Assembly: GCA_039707655.1 (NCBI GenBank)
Contig: CM077676.1
Coordinates: 186,182,936 to 186,246,935 of the forward strand
Direction of reading: 5' to 3'
Source of the DNA: Elymus sibiricus
Lineage: Eukaryota; Streptophyta; Magnoliopsida; Poales; Poaceae
Length of the DNA stretch: 64,000 nucleotides
The position numbers and the translations under genes were made by a program. A model generated the notes under the pieces. The model was not told the DNA's origin, made no database searches, and worked only from the letters and a program-made list of their open reading frames with translations. This document shows, piece after piece, positions 1 through 11,643 of the stretch. Each line of letters begins with the position of its first letter. Positions within the stretch are counted from its first letter, which is position 1.

Positions 1-200
1 CACATGTGAGTATAAACGGGTAGGTTATGGGTATACCCACGGGTACAAGGTCCCGTGCCCTACCCACGACTTAACGGGTAGGGTATGGGTACTACCCATG
101 GGTATAAAATTGTGCCCATACCCTGCCCATGCGGGTACGGTATCCGCGGGTACCCGTACCCATGGTAAGATTGCCATCCTTATGTATATGGTGGTAAGTG
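1..200. mobile_element. hAT-like terminal fragment, cut by window edge
   Basis: This stretch is built from variants of a GGGTAGGGTATGGGTA / ACCCGCGGGTAC theme on both strands. From memory, such sequence resembles the subterminal repeats of plant hAT transposons. No transposase reading frame or partner terminus is visible, and the left part lies outside the window. The class assignment is inferred from composition only; a degenerate simple repeat is the alternative. Confidence 0.3.
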
Positions 201-1413
201 GTGAGAGCGTGTGTGAAGAAGTACACCCCTGCAGGGTTAACTGAACTATTTGAATAGTCGCGTCCTCGGATATGGACTACTTGGAGACTTATATTGTTCA
301 TAGATAACTTTAAATGGATACTCTAAAATGTGCAAAATAAGTGTGAGTGCTATGGATGGCCTTCTCATAGGAAGACGGGAGAGGATCCATAGTGGTGTAT
401 TGATGTGGTGACTATGTGGACTCGTGTGCGCTCTCTCACCCCAAAGAAACTACTCGTAGTCGTAGTACAGGTTAGCCAAGAGTCAAAACTGGCTTGCCCC
501 ATTGTTGATATCGATGCATATGTAGATAGTTCTGATGTAAGTCTTGCTGAGTACCTTTGTACTCACGGTTGCTTAATTTATGTTTTGCAGAGGAGACCTT
601 AGTCTGACTAGTGGCTTCTACATGAAGTTTGACGTTAACCGAGTAGCTTGGGAATACGAGACAGAGGTCTGGCTCCTATGGAGGGTCTTGTAGATAGACA
701 GGCTTTCTAGCATTGTTTCTTTTCAGTTGTCTGTACTCAGACAGGTTTATGCTTCTGTTGCCTGTATGACTTGTATGATGGGTCATGTGACCCTTGTTTG
801 TAATATCATACTATGATGGCTTTTTCAAGCCTTATCTATACTTGAGTTGTAGAGTTATGTTGTGATGCCATGTTGTACAACACATACTTGCATGTTATGC
901 GTACGTGTGATATGTATTGCTATGTGTGGGGTTCTACACCTAGTTATGTGCCTTTGGTAGCCTTTCTTACAGGGAAATGCCTCTTTGTGCTTCCAAAAAA
1001 GCCTTGGTAGTTCGCTACTGCTCCGGACGCATTGATTGACCGACATGCATCCTTCTTTGCTCCTGTGTCTGTCCCTACGGGGAAATGTCACGCGGTGTTT
1101 ACTATAGTCCTTGTAGCTTTGCTACGACAACGACTTGGTTACACTCGCTACTGGCCTACACGTGCATTGTTGGGTTGCCCATGTTTGTCCTTGTACGTTT
1201 GTGCCACCTTGGTCTATAACTAATCATGTCGACCCGGGTTCTCTGCCATATGGATGCTAGCGACATAATCATATACGTGAGCCAAAAGACGCAAACGGTC
1301 CCGGCCAAGGTAATGGCTGCAGCCGTGGGATACCGTGCGTGAGGCCGCAAAGTGATATGATGTGTTACATGCTAGATCTGTGTGACCTAGGATCGGGGTC
1401 CTAACAACTGTGT
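201..1413 (+). mobile_element. Gypsy LTR-like fragment (probable U3-R-U5 remnant)
   Basis: There is no credible coding sequence. The piece shares an 18-base block at 252-269 with the large solo LTR farther right (13728-13745), in the same orientation and both about 10-20 bases after a CTGCAG core. The right edge is placed at the ending GATCGGGGTCCTAACA, which looks like the CA end of an LTR; the left edge is uncertain. I infer a related, older Gypsy LTR. Short open frames here lack any recognisable domain. Confidence 0.35.
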
Positions 1414-1660
1414 CAAGGCAGATCTGAAGCTACAAACCGCAGAAAGGCTACTTAGCAACCGATGTTGCTTTCAACTAACAACTAAGAGTGGTATGGACAA
1501 GAAAGTACAGTAAACAAGTGACAAATGTATTTCCGGGTGAGATCAATAACTTAAGCAGATATGAAAGAGTATCACCTCTCTTGCGGCGTCATGTAATCAT
1601 TTGCTGATACGTTGAGGGTGCTGCAGGTGCGATGGTTGTCGGCGGCGTGGAAGCAGATTT
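1414..1660. other. Spacer, no gene seen
   Basis: Nothing recognisable was found here. The last five bases are GATTT, the left copy of the target-site duplication of the next element. Removing that element joins this stretch directly to the sequence from 14528 onward. Confidence 0.5.
1656..1660. repeat. Target-site duplication, left copy (GATTT)
   Basis: GATTT directly precedes the TGTGACACCC terminus and recurs at 14523-14527 directly after the GCGCCACA terminus. A perfect 5-bp duplication is what LTR-retrotransposon integrases produce. Confidence 0.75.
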
Positions 1661-3337
1661 TGTGACACCCTGGTTTTCGCTCCTTGTTTTTTTTCCTTTG
1701 CGAGATTTGACTCCCGTCTTTTTTCGATGTTCTTGGATTTTCTCTCGCTCTTGGGTATATGAAGATGGTCATTTAGCCTTGCCTTTCCTATCCAACCAGA
1801 GACTCTCTCCAACCCAACCTTGGCCACCCAAACTTCTTTCTCAGGATCTTGCCGCCGAAACCCTACTCTCCGATCTACCGGAAGGGAAACCCTAATTCCT
1901 TCCGTTACAAAGGAACCCCAATTTCCTTTGATCTGTTGCCTCCCAAACTTTTCCCAGTGGTCATCCCACATCTATAAACCCTGGATATGCAAAAATATTG
2001 CCAAGTCATTTGCAATATTTTTCATTTAAAATTAATTCCTTTTTCTGCTGTTTAAAGGAATTAAATCCAGGAAAATATCTATCCATCTCCAAAGTTTATG
2101 AAAACTTGTGGAGATATTCTTTGTGATCATATTGAGCTCCAATAAAAATATTGGCAATAATTAAATAAGGGAAATTGCATTTTCCTATTAAAAGCCAATA
2201 TTGCATTTTGGGCACTTTCCAAAGGAACTACCATTTTGGTAGCCAGGAAAAATCCCAAATAATTTGTGGAGCTTCTCCTATCCATATATTTACCATTTCC
2301 ATCAAGATCCCAAGTTCCACAGATCAAATTTTGAGAGCATCATCCAATTCTTGTTTCTGGACTTATTTTGAGGTTGTGAAGCAACTATATTTTATATTGC
2401 TTCAAAAATCTTGAAATTAATCCAGGACTTCAAATTCCCTATATGATGTGAGTATGCAAAAATTCACATCATTTTATCTAGCCAATTGTTACCAAAAATT
2501 CCATCTAGTTTCTCTCCAGATTCAAGCTCTGTGAAGGAAGTACCACTTTGGCATTTCCAATTGAGCTGAAATTTTTCCAGTACCTTCATATCTCCAAATC
2601 ATCACTCTCCACCAAAATTCAGCTCATTTCATCAAGCCAGATGAGTGCAGCTTTAAAGTCAAGTTTCTGGACCAGATTATGCTTTGTGAAGGAAGTGCAG
2701 GCAAAATTGGTCCAAATGGCTTCAAATTCTACCAGCACCTAGTCCTTTCTACCCTAAACCCCTGTGACATCCTGTTTAGCCCTTATCCCCTTCATCTTGA
2801 CCACAGAGTCCTGCCCAAGTTTGCTACAGCAAACTTCAGGTGATCCCTCCCATCAGTACAGTGGTGATTTAACCTGACCAAGCCCATGGTGGGTCTCTGT
2901 CATGCAGGGTTCACATGTTAGACAACCTGTTGCACGTCAGAGCGCACCCCGTGAGCCTGTTCACGTGGTGACCACGCGTTTGGCATGCCAATGCACGCGC
3001 TCTGTGCATTGGGGCCCTCGGCCTCGTCCATTTCCTCGCATCCTCGACACCACACCATGTCCAGCGGCTTCCCCTTGGCCACACCCTCGCCCTGGACTCT
3101 TCTCCCCCTCCCTTCTTCCTCCCCATGCCACGGCAGCCCCGCCGCACTGCTCCGCCCGTGGCTGTCCGTCGTCGTCTTCCCCTAGCTTCTCTCCCAAGTC
3201 TTCTCGAGCTCACCCGAGACTTCTCCACTCTCCCCGAACCCTTGCCGACATCTCCTCCTTCCTCCGCGTGTCGCCAGAGCTCCAGGATGCCGATAAGATC
3301 GCCACCGCGGCCGAGCTTATCCTCGCCGTTGCCTGGC

Positions 3338-3346
3338 TATAAATAG
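3338..3346 (+). promoter_or_regulatory. TATA box of the solo LTR
   Basis: TATAAATAG lies in a GC-rich stretch and is followed by a C/T-rich leader. Its position, about 1.7 kb into a 4.26-kb LTR, fits a U3/R boundary. Activity is inferred, not shown. Confidence 0.5.
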
Positions 3347-4766
3347 CAAGCCCCGCGCCCTCCCCGAGCACTCCACCACCTCCCTCTCACTCCCAGCCTC
3401 TCTCCTGCCCGAAGGAGCTCGCCCCCGTGTCCAATTCCTCTCCTCTCGTCCGCCATTACTGCCACGGCCATCGTTCGGCCTCGCTCGAATTCGCGGCACC
3501 GAAGCCCTCCCCGCCTCCACCAAGCCTCTCACCGGAGTTGTTGCTCGCCGTAGACCCCTCCTGCACTCTCATCAAGCCTCCCCACTCGCCGAAGCCTCCA
3601 CAGCAACCGGAGCCGCCGCCCACGGCCAGGGATGCAGCCGCGCCACCAGCCACCCCCGCCGCCCGTGCGACCTACTGCTGGACGCGGTGCTCTACGGCGA
3701 TCCCAACCATGCTGCTGCCCGGCCGAATCCATTCCCGGAGCACTCCAATTGCTCAAGGCCGTCGCCGTCTGCCTCTGCTCGCCAGCGTGTCTTCCGCCGT
3801 GCCCGAGCCCCGTGCTTCCAACGCCTGGACGCGGCACTCGCCGGCGCACCTGCGCGTCTACTCACCGGCCGGAGAAGCTCACCGGAGCGCTGTCGGCCAC
3901 CGGAGCCGTGCTCTCTGTCGTCACGTCGGGGGAGCAGAGGGGAGGAAGAAGAAGGAGGCAGGGGAGGAGAGAGAAGACCACGCGGGGCCCACATGTCGGC
4001 GACCAGAACCCTGCCAGCGTGGATAAGTGGAAGCACCTCGCTGCATTTACGCTTTCCCCGCGGGAAAGCGTATTCTCTAAAATACGCTTTCACTTATTCA
4101 GCCGGCGGCCGATCTGGCTATTTTGTGAACGTTCACTGGTTAAGGCAAGAAATGGACAGTTTCTGTTTATTTCTTTGCCTAAACAACGAACGGCCGTTTC
4201 TCCTCAACCGTGACTTCGATTGAGGTGAATCCAAAGCCCACTTCTTCAGTTCGTCGAGCCCGTACCGATGATATCACTTTCACCATGTTTACACTTTCTG
4301 AAAATACCCATTTTGCCCCTGCCCTCTATTCAGCCCCTCCGAGAGGGAACCCTTTCCGGCGATTTTTCCGCGATGCGATCGCACTTCTCCCGGAGTATTC
4401 CTTCACCCCCAGGCAAGCCGACCATCTGATATATGCCCTAAAGCTTTGCTCTGTGTTATTCTTGCGTGTTTAATTAATATGTCTGTGTTAGAAATAATTA
4501 AATTCCTGCTAGATTGAACTTGTTATTTACATTACCTGCTAATGCTCATCATATTATCGCACTAGTGACTCGTAGATGACAATCTGGAGATAGGTTGTTA
4601 TGTTGATATACTAGTTTACATCTTGGATTATCGTTATTGTTGAAATGATTAAGAATATGATTTAATGACAACAACCTCCTCCGTCGATTGGATCGAGTCA
4701 TAGTGCCACCTATCCGGACTTACCCGTGCAGCCACATTTGCCGGTATGGGACGGCCCTAGCTTGGT

Positions 4767-4771
4767 CTATT
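4767..4771. repeat. Target-site duplication, left copy (CTATT)
   Basis: CTATT precedes the TGTTGGAAAT terminus and recurs at 13371-13375 straight after CCCCAACA. A perfect match on both sides fixes the boundaries of the nested Copia element. Confidence 0.9.
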
Positions 4772-6497
4772 TGTTGGAAATATGCCCTAGAGGCAATAAT
4801 AATAAAGTGTTTATTATCATATTTCTCCGTTCATGATAAAGGTTTATTATTCATGCTAGAATTGTATTGACCGGAAACTAAATACATGTGTGGATAATAG
4901 ACAAATACTGTGTCCCTAGTATGCCTCTACTAGACTAGCTCGTTGATCAAAAGATGGTTAAGGTTTCCTAACCATGGACATGAGTTGTCATTTGATAACG
5001 GGATCACATCATTAGGAGAATGATGTGATGGACAAGACCCAACCGTTAGCATAGCATATGATCGTTCAGTTTATTGCTACTGCTTTCACTATGTCAAATA
5101 CACGTTCCTCTGACCATGAGATCATGCAACTCCCGGATACCGTAGGAATACTTTGGGTGTATCAAACGTCACAACGTTACTGGGTGATTATAAAGGTGCA
5201 CTACAGGTATCTCCGAAAGTGTTTGTTGAGTTGGCATGGATCGAGATTGGGATTTGTCACTCCGACTATCGGAGAGGTATCTCTGGGCCCTCTCGGTAAT
5301 ACAGCATCACAGAAGCCTTGCAAGCACCGTGACTAAAGAGTTAGTTGCAAGATGATGTATTACGGAACGAGTAAAGAGACTTGCCGGTAACGAGATTGAA
5401 CTAGGTATTGGATACCGACGATCGAATCTCGGGCAAGTAACATACCGCCAGACAAAGGGAACAACGTATGTTGACATATGAGGTTCACCGATAAAGATCT
5501 TCGTGGAATATGTAGGAACCAATATGAGCATCCAGGTTCCGCTGTTGGTTATTGACCGGAGAGTCGTCTCGGTCATGTCTACATAATTCCCGAACCCGTA
5601 GGGTCCGCACACTTAAGGTTCGATGACGATTTAGTATTATATGAGTTATGTGATTGGTGGCCGAAGTTTGTTCGGAGTCCCGGATGAGATCACGGACATG
5701 ACGAGGAGTCTCGAAATGGTCGAGAGGTAAAGATTCATATATTGGAAGGCTATATTCGGACGTCGAAAAGGTTCCGAGTGATTCGGGTATTTTTCGGAGT
5801 ACCGGGGAGTTACGGGAATTCACCGGGAGAAGTAATGGGCCTTATTGGGCCATACGGGAAAAGGAGAGGCAGGCCAGTTGAGGAGGCGCGCGCCCCCCCT
5901 TGCCCAAACCGAATTGGACTAGGGGAGAGGGCGCAGCCCCCTCTTTCCTTTCCCTCTCCCTTCCCTCTTTCCTACTCCGTATGGGAGGTGGAATCCTACT
6001 AGGACTAAGGAGTCCTAGTAGGACTCCCCACACTTGGCTGCCTCCTCCCCCCTCCCTCGTTTATATACGGAGAGGGGCACCCCTTGGAGACACACAATTG
6101 TCCCATAGCCGTGTGCGGTGCCCCGATCTCTGTTTTCCACCTCGGTCATATTTTCGGAGAGCTTAGGCGAAGCCCTGCCGGAATCACTTCACCGTCACCA
6201 TCGCCACGCCGTCGTGCTGACGGAACTCATCTACTACCTCGACGTCTTGCTGGATCAAGAAGGCGAGGAAAGTCACCGAGCTGCACGTGTGTAGAACTCG
6301 GAGGTGACGTACGTTCGGTACTCGATCGGTGGAACTCGAAGGATTGTTCGACTACATCAACCGCGTTGTGAGACGCTTCCGCTAACGGTCTACGAGGGTA
6401 CGTAGACACACTCTCCCCTCTCGTAGCGATGTATCTCCATGGATAGATCTTGTGTGAGCGTAGGAAATTTTAGAAATTCATGCTCCGTTCCCCAACA
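4772..6497 (+). repeat. 5' LTR of Copia element 1
   Basis: 1726 bp, from TGTTGGAAAT to CCCCAACA. A TATA sequence (TATATA) lies at 6062-6067. Reading it against the 3' LTR I count about 12 substitutions and one single-base indel, all in the right half; the first roughly 800 bases look identical. No functional reading frame is expected; open frames here recur in the 3' LTR and in reverse in the right-hand Copia element. Confidence 0.95.
6062..6067 (+). promoter_or_regulatory. LTR TATA box
   Basis: TATATA sits after a pyrimidine-rich stretch, about 1.29 kb into the LTR, and is repeated at 12934-12939 in the 3' LTR. The position suits the promoter that would start genomic RNA in the R region. 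Confidence 0.55.
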
Positions 6498-6515
6498 GTG
6501 GCATCCGAGCCAGGT
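6498..6515 (+). other. Primer-binding site next to 5' LTR
   Basis: GTGGCATCCGAGCCAGGT directly follows the LTR. It resembles the complement of the initiator tRNA-Met 3' end (TGGTATCAGAGC), the usual Copia primer, with two mismatches in the first twelve bases. The mismatches may reflect decay. Confidence 0.7.
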
Positions 6516-7789
6516 CTATGCGTAGATGTGATTTGCACGAGTAGAACACAAGTGAGTTGTGGGCGTGGGTGTATACATATTGCTTGCCGTTACTAGTTGA
6601 TACTTGATTCGGCGGTATTGTGAGATGAAGCGGCCCGGACCGACATTACGCGTACGCTTACGCGAGACAGGTTTCACCGCTACATGCACTCGTTGCATAA
6701 AGGTGACTGGCGAGTGTCTGTCTCTCTCACTTTAGTTGAATCGGTTTCAATGAAGAGGGTTCTTTTAGAAGATCAAAAAGCAATCACTACACCACGTTGT
6801 GGTTTTGCGTAGGTAAGAACGGTTCTTGCAAACCCGTAGCAGCCACGTAAAACTTGCAACAATAAAGTAGAGGACGTCTAACTTGTTTTTGCAGGGTATG
6901 CTGGTGATGTGATATGGTCAAGACATGATGTGATATAAGTTGTTGTATGAGATGATCATGTTTTGTAAGTTATCAGGCAACCGGCAGGAGCCTTATGGTT
7001 GTCTCTTTATTGTATGCAATGCCAACGCTATGTAATTGCTTTACTTTACCGCTATGAGTTAGCAGTAGCAGTAGTAGCAATAGTCGGCGAGACGACCACG
7101 ACGCTGCGATGGAGATCAAGGTGTCATGACGCTACGATGGAGATCATGGTGTCAACCCGGTGACGATGGAGATCATGACGGTGCTTTGCTGATGGAGATC
7201 AAAAGCACAAGACGATGATGGCCATATCATGTCACATATATATTGAATTGCATGTGATGTTAATCCTTTTATGCATCTTATTTTGCTTAGGACGACGGTA
7301 GCATTATAAGATGATCCCTTCACTAAATTTCAAGATAAGTGTTCTCCCCTAGTATGCACCGTTGCGAAGGTTCGACGCTTCTAAGCACCACGTGATGATC
7401 GGGTGTGATGGATTCTTTCGTTCGCATACAACGGGTGTAAGCCAGTTTTACACACGCAGAATACTTGGGTTAAACTTGACGAGCCTAGCATATACAGATA
7501 TGGCCTCGGAACACAAGAGACCGAAAGGTCGAACATGAGTCATATAGTAGATATGATCAACATGAAAGATGTTCACCATTGATAACTAATCCACCTCACG
7601 TGATGATCGGACGTGGTTTAGTTGATGTGGATCATGTTACACTTAGACAACTTGAGGGATGTTAATCTAAGTGGGAGTTCTTTAATAATTTGATTAATTG
7701 AACTTCAATTATCATGAACATAGTCTTACTTGTCTTAGCAAATTTATGTTGTAGATCAATAGACCGCGCTGTAGTTCCCCTGTTTTTAT
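6516..7789 (+). other. Untranslated leader of Copia element 1
   Basis: About 1.27 kb between primer-binding site and gag, without a credible gene. The same sequence, reverse-complemented and clearly related, fills 63198-64000 in the right-hand Copia element. Around 7100-7200 there are short repeats of GATGGAGATCA. Long leaders of this sort, thought to hold packaging and dimerisation signals, are typical of BARE-type elements. Confidence 0.75.
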
Positions 7790-8665
7790 TATGTTCCTAG
7801 AGAAAACGAAGTTGAAAGTTGATGGAAGCAACTATGCGGACTAGGTCCATGATCTGAGGATTGTCCTCACTGCTGCACAGAAGGCTTATGTCCTTAATGC
7901 ACCGCTCAGTGAAATACCCCTACGGCTTCGTCTGAGGACGTTATGAACGTCTGGCAGACAAGAAAAGATGACTACTCGATAGTTCAGTGCGCCATACTTT
8001 ACGGCTTAGAACCGGAGCTCCGAATATGTTTTGAGCAACACGGAGCATATGAGATGTTCCAACAGCTGAAAATTTGTTTTTCAAGCTCACACCCGGGTCG
8101 AGAGGTATGACACCTTCGACAAGTTCTATAGCTACAAGATGGAGGAGAACAGCTCCGTTAGTGAGCATGTACTCAGAATGTCTGAGTACTTCAAACACTT
8201 GAATCAAGTGGGAGTTAGACTTCCGAATAAAGTGGTGATTGGTAGAGTTCTCTAGTCACTATCACTAAGCTACTGGATCTTCGTGATGAACTATAAACAT
8301 GCAAGGGATAGAAGATCCTTAAGCTATTCGCGATGCTACAAGCTGCGGATGTAGAAATCAAAAAGGGAGCATCAAGTGTTGATGGTTAATAAGACCACTA
8401 GTTTCAAGAAGGGCAAGGGAAAGAAAAGGGAACTTCAAGAAGAACGGTAAAACAGTTGCCGCTCACGCGAAGAAACCAAGGCTGAACCAAACCCGAGACT
8501 TAGTGCTCCCATTGCAAAGGGAAATGTCACAGGGAGCGGAACTTCCCCAAAGTAACTGGCAGATAATAAGACTAGCAATGTCAACAAAGATATTTGATAT
8601 ACATGTTATTGATGTGTACCTTACTAGTACTCGTAGGAGCACCTGGGTATTTGATACTTGTTCAG
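7790..8665 (+). pseudogene. Decayed gag of Copia element 1
   Basis: Translated pieces match the gag of the right-hand Copia element (62256-63197): a FLEK..LK.DGSNY stretch near 7798, AYEMF near 8047, MEENSSVSEHVLRMS near 8140, and a Lys-rich tail near 8405-8470. Stops and frameshifts break it repeatedly, including a TGG to TAG-type change after SNYAD, and the start codon is lost. The normal product is the capsid/nucleocapsid that packages element RNA; none can be made here. The zinc knuckle near 8500 is degenerate. Confidence 0.85.
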
Positions 8666-11310
8666 TTGCTTGCAACTTGAAACATGGAGCTTCGGAATAA
8701 ACGAGGGCTGGCTAAGAACGAGGTGACGATGTGCATTGGAAGTGTCTCCAAGGTTGATGTGATCACCATCGCCACGCTCTCTCTACCTTCAGGATTAGTG
8801 ATGAACCTAAATAATTGTTATTTGGTGCCTGCGTTGAGCATGAGCATTATATCTGATAGTGTTTATTGCAAGATGGTTATTCAATTTCAGAGAATAATTG
8901 TTATTCTATTTATTTGAATAATATCATTGATGATCATGCACTTAAAATGAAAGGTTTATTGAATCTTGATCGTAGTAATACACATGTTCATAACACAAAT
9001 GCCAAAAGATAATGATAGTACCACATATTTGTGGCACTGCCGCTTAGGTCATATCAGTGTTAAACACATGAAGAAACTCCATGCAGATGGGTTTTTGGAA
9101 TCTCTTGATTATGAATCATTTGAGACATGTGAACCGTGTCTTATTGGCAAGATGACTAAAACTCCGTTCTCCGGAACAATGGAGCGAGCAACCAACTTAT
9201 TGGAAATAATACATACCGATGTATGCGGTCCGATGAGTGTTGAGGCGCGCGGTGGATATCGTTATATTCTCACGTTCACAGATGATTTGAGTAGATATGG
9301 TTATGTCTACTTAATGAAGCATAAGTCTGAAACATTTGAAAAAGTTCAAAGAATTTCAGAGTGAAGTAGAGAATCATTGTAACAAGAAAATAAAGTTCTT
9401 ACGATTTGATCGAAGAAGAGAATATTTGAGTTACAAGTTTGGCATATACTTAAGACAATGTGAAACTGTTTCACAGTTCACGCCACCTGGAACACCACAG
9501 CGTAATGGTGTGTCCGAACGTCGTAATCGTACTCTATTGGATATGGTGCGTTCTATGATGTCTCTTACCGATTTGCCACTATCGTTTTGGGGTTATGCAT
9601 TAGAGACAGTTGCATTCACATTAAATAGGGCACCGTCTAAATCCATTGAGACGACACCGTATGAACTGTGGTTTGGTAAGAAACCTAAGCTGTCGTTTCT
9701 GAAAGTTTGGGGATGCGATGCTTATGTCAAAAGGCTTCAGCCAGATAAGCTCGAACCCAAAGCGGATAAGTGCGTCTTCATAGGATATCCAAAGGAGACC
9801 GTTGGATACACCTTCTACCACAGATCCGAAGGCAAAGTATTCGTTGCTAAGAATGGATCCTTTCTAGAGAAGGAGTTTCTCTCGAAAGAAGTGAGTGGGA
9901 GGAAAGTAGAACTTGATGAGGTAATTGTACCTCCTCTGGATAGTAGTACGCCACAGAAAGAAATTTATGTGACATCGACACGGACCAGAGAAGAAGTTGA
10001 TGATGATGATCATGAAACTTCGGATCAAGTTGTTACTGAACTTCGAAGGTCAACCAGGACACGTTCCGCACCAGAGTGGTACGAAAATCCAGTCTTGGAG
10101 GTCATGTTGCTAGACAACGATGAACCTTCGAACTATGAAGAAGCGATGGCAAGCCCGGATTCCGACAAATGGCTTGAGGCCATGAAATCCGAGATTGGGT
10201 CCATGTATGAGAACAAAGTGTGGACTTTGGTAGACTTGCCCGATGAACGGCGAGCTATTGAAAATAAATGGATCTTTAAGGAGAAGACGGACTCTGATGG
10301 TAATGTCACCGTCTATAAAGCACGACTTGTTGCTAAAGGTTATCGACAAGTTCAAGAAGTTGACTACGATGAGACTTTCTCACCCGTAGCGATGCTAAAG
10401 TCTGTCAGAATTATGTTAGCAATTGCCGCATTTTATGATTATGAAATCTGGCAAATGGACGTCAAAACGGCATTCCTTAATGGATTCCTTAAGGAAGAAT
10501 TGTATATGATGCAGCCGGAAGGTTTTGTCGATCCTAAAGGTGCTAACAAAGTATGCAAGCACCAGCGATCCATCTATGGACTGGTGCAAGCATCTCGGAG
10601 CTGGAATACTCACTTTGATGAAGTGATCAAAGCGTTTGGGTTTATGCAAGTTTATGGAGAAACTTGTATTTACAACAAAGTGAGTGGGAGCTCTATAAAC
10701 ATTTCTAATAAGTATATGTGGATGACATATTGTTGATTGGAAATGATGTAGAATTTCTGGAAAGCATAAAGAATTAATTGAAAGGAGTTTTTCAATAAAA
10801 ACCTGTTTTTGAGTTCTCCACGGATTGGGCATCGAGATCTATAGAGATAGATCAAGACACCTGATAAAAGTTCACACATCTTGATAAGATTTTGAAGAAG
10901 TTCAAAATGGATCAAGTCAAAAGAAATAAGTTCTTGGCTGGTGTGAAGTGGAGTAAGACTTGAAGATCTAGGTAAAGGTTGTTTACATGTTAGGCATCAA
11001 AATCTATAGAGATAGATTGAGACACCTCACAGGACTTTCACAAAGCACATACCTTGACAAGATTTTGAAGAAGTTCAAAATGGATCAGTCAAAGAAAGAG
11101 TTCTTGACTGTAGTGCAAGGTGTGAAGTTGAGTAAAGACTCAAAACTCGACCACGGCAGAAGAAATAGAATTGATGAAGGTCATCCCCTATGCCTCGGCC
11201 ATAGGTTCTATAAAGTATGCCATGCTGTGTGCCTTGCCATGTGTCTGGCAAAGAGGTACGAAAGTGATCCAGGAGTAGATCACCGGACAGCGGTCAAAGT
11301 ATTTCCTTAA
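8666..11310 (+). pseudogene. Decayed pol of Copia element 1 (integrase, reverse transcriptase)
   Basis: The longest parts are 8966-9364 (gag-pre-integrase with HHCC-type residues HCRLGH...CEPC and integrase start HTDVCGPM) and 9336-10736 (integrase core then reverse transcriptase). They overlap in different frames, marking a frameshift near 9340. Integrase Asp/Glu residues remain (NGVSERRNRT), though the DRGGEY motif reads DRRREY. Reverse transcriptase motifs such as QMDVKTAFLNG are clear, but a frameshift and stops just before 10712 separate them from the YVDD box, which lies in another frame. The RNase H part after 11150 is truncated. No protein is likely. Confidence 0.9.
10826..11150 (+). 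repeat. Diverged direct duplication inside the pol remnant
   Basis: The segment encoding the end of reverse transcriptase (IYRDR..H..., DKILKKFKMDQSK) occurs twice in a row, about 10830-10945 and 10987-11110. The first copy has several extra indels. The intact right-hand element has this segment once (about 59990-60080), so the duplication is specific to this lineage. Confidence 0.7.
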
Positions 11311-11631
11311 GATGATTAAGGAAATAGTTCTCGGGAATAGAGATAATAAAGAGTTCGTCGTAAGGGGTTACGTCAATGCAAGCTTTAAACACCGATCAGA
11401 AAGACTATGAGTCTCAGACCGGATAAGTATAGTGGGAAATTTTTTGGAGTAGCTCCAAACAGAGTGTGGTAGCAGCATCTATATATAACATAGAGATTTG
11501 CCAAGAACACACGGATCAGAATATTGCAGACCCGTTGACTAAAACCTCTCTCACAAGCAAAACATGATCAGCTTTAGAACTGATTAAGTGTTAATTACAT
11601 GGAGATGTAATCTAGATTATTGACTCTAGTG

Positions 11632-11643
11632 CAAGTGGGAGAC
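11632..11643 (+). other. Polypurine tract before 3' LTR
   Basis: CAAGTGGGAGAC lies directly against the 3' LTR and is mirrored at 59184-59195 in the other Copia element. It is the usual plus-strand primer in reverse transcription. Confidence 0.8.

Noticed and set aside
2902..4223. Several long overlapping frames on both strands
   Set aside because: Pro/Ser/Arg-rich low complexity in a GC-rich part of the solo LTR; no domain, and promoter-like TATA in their midst.
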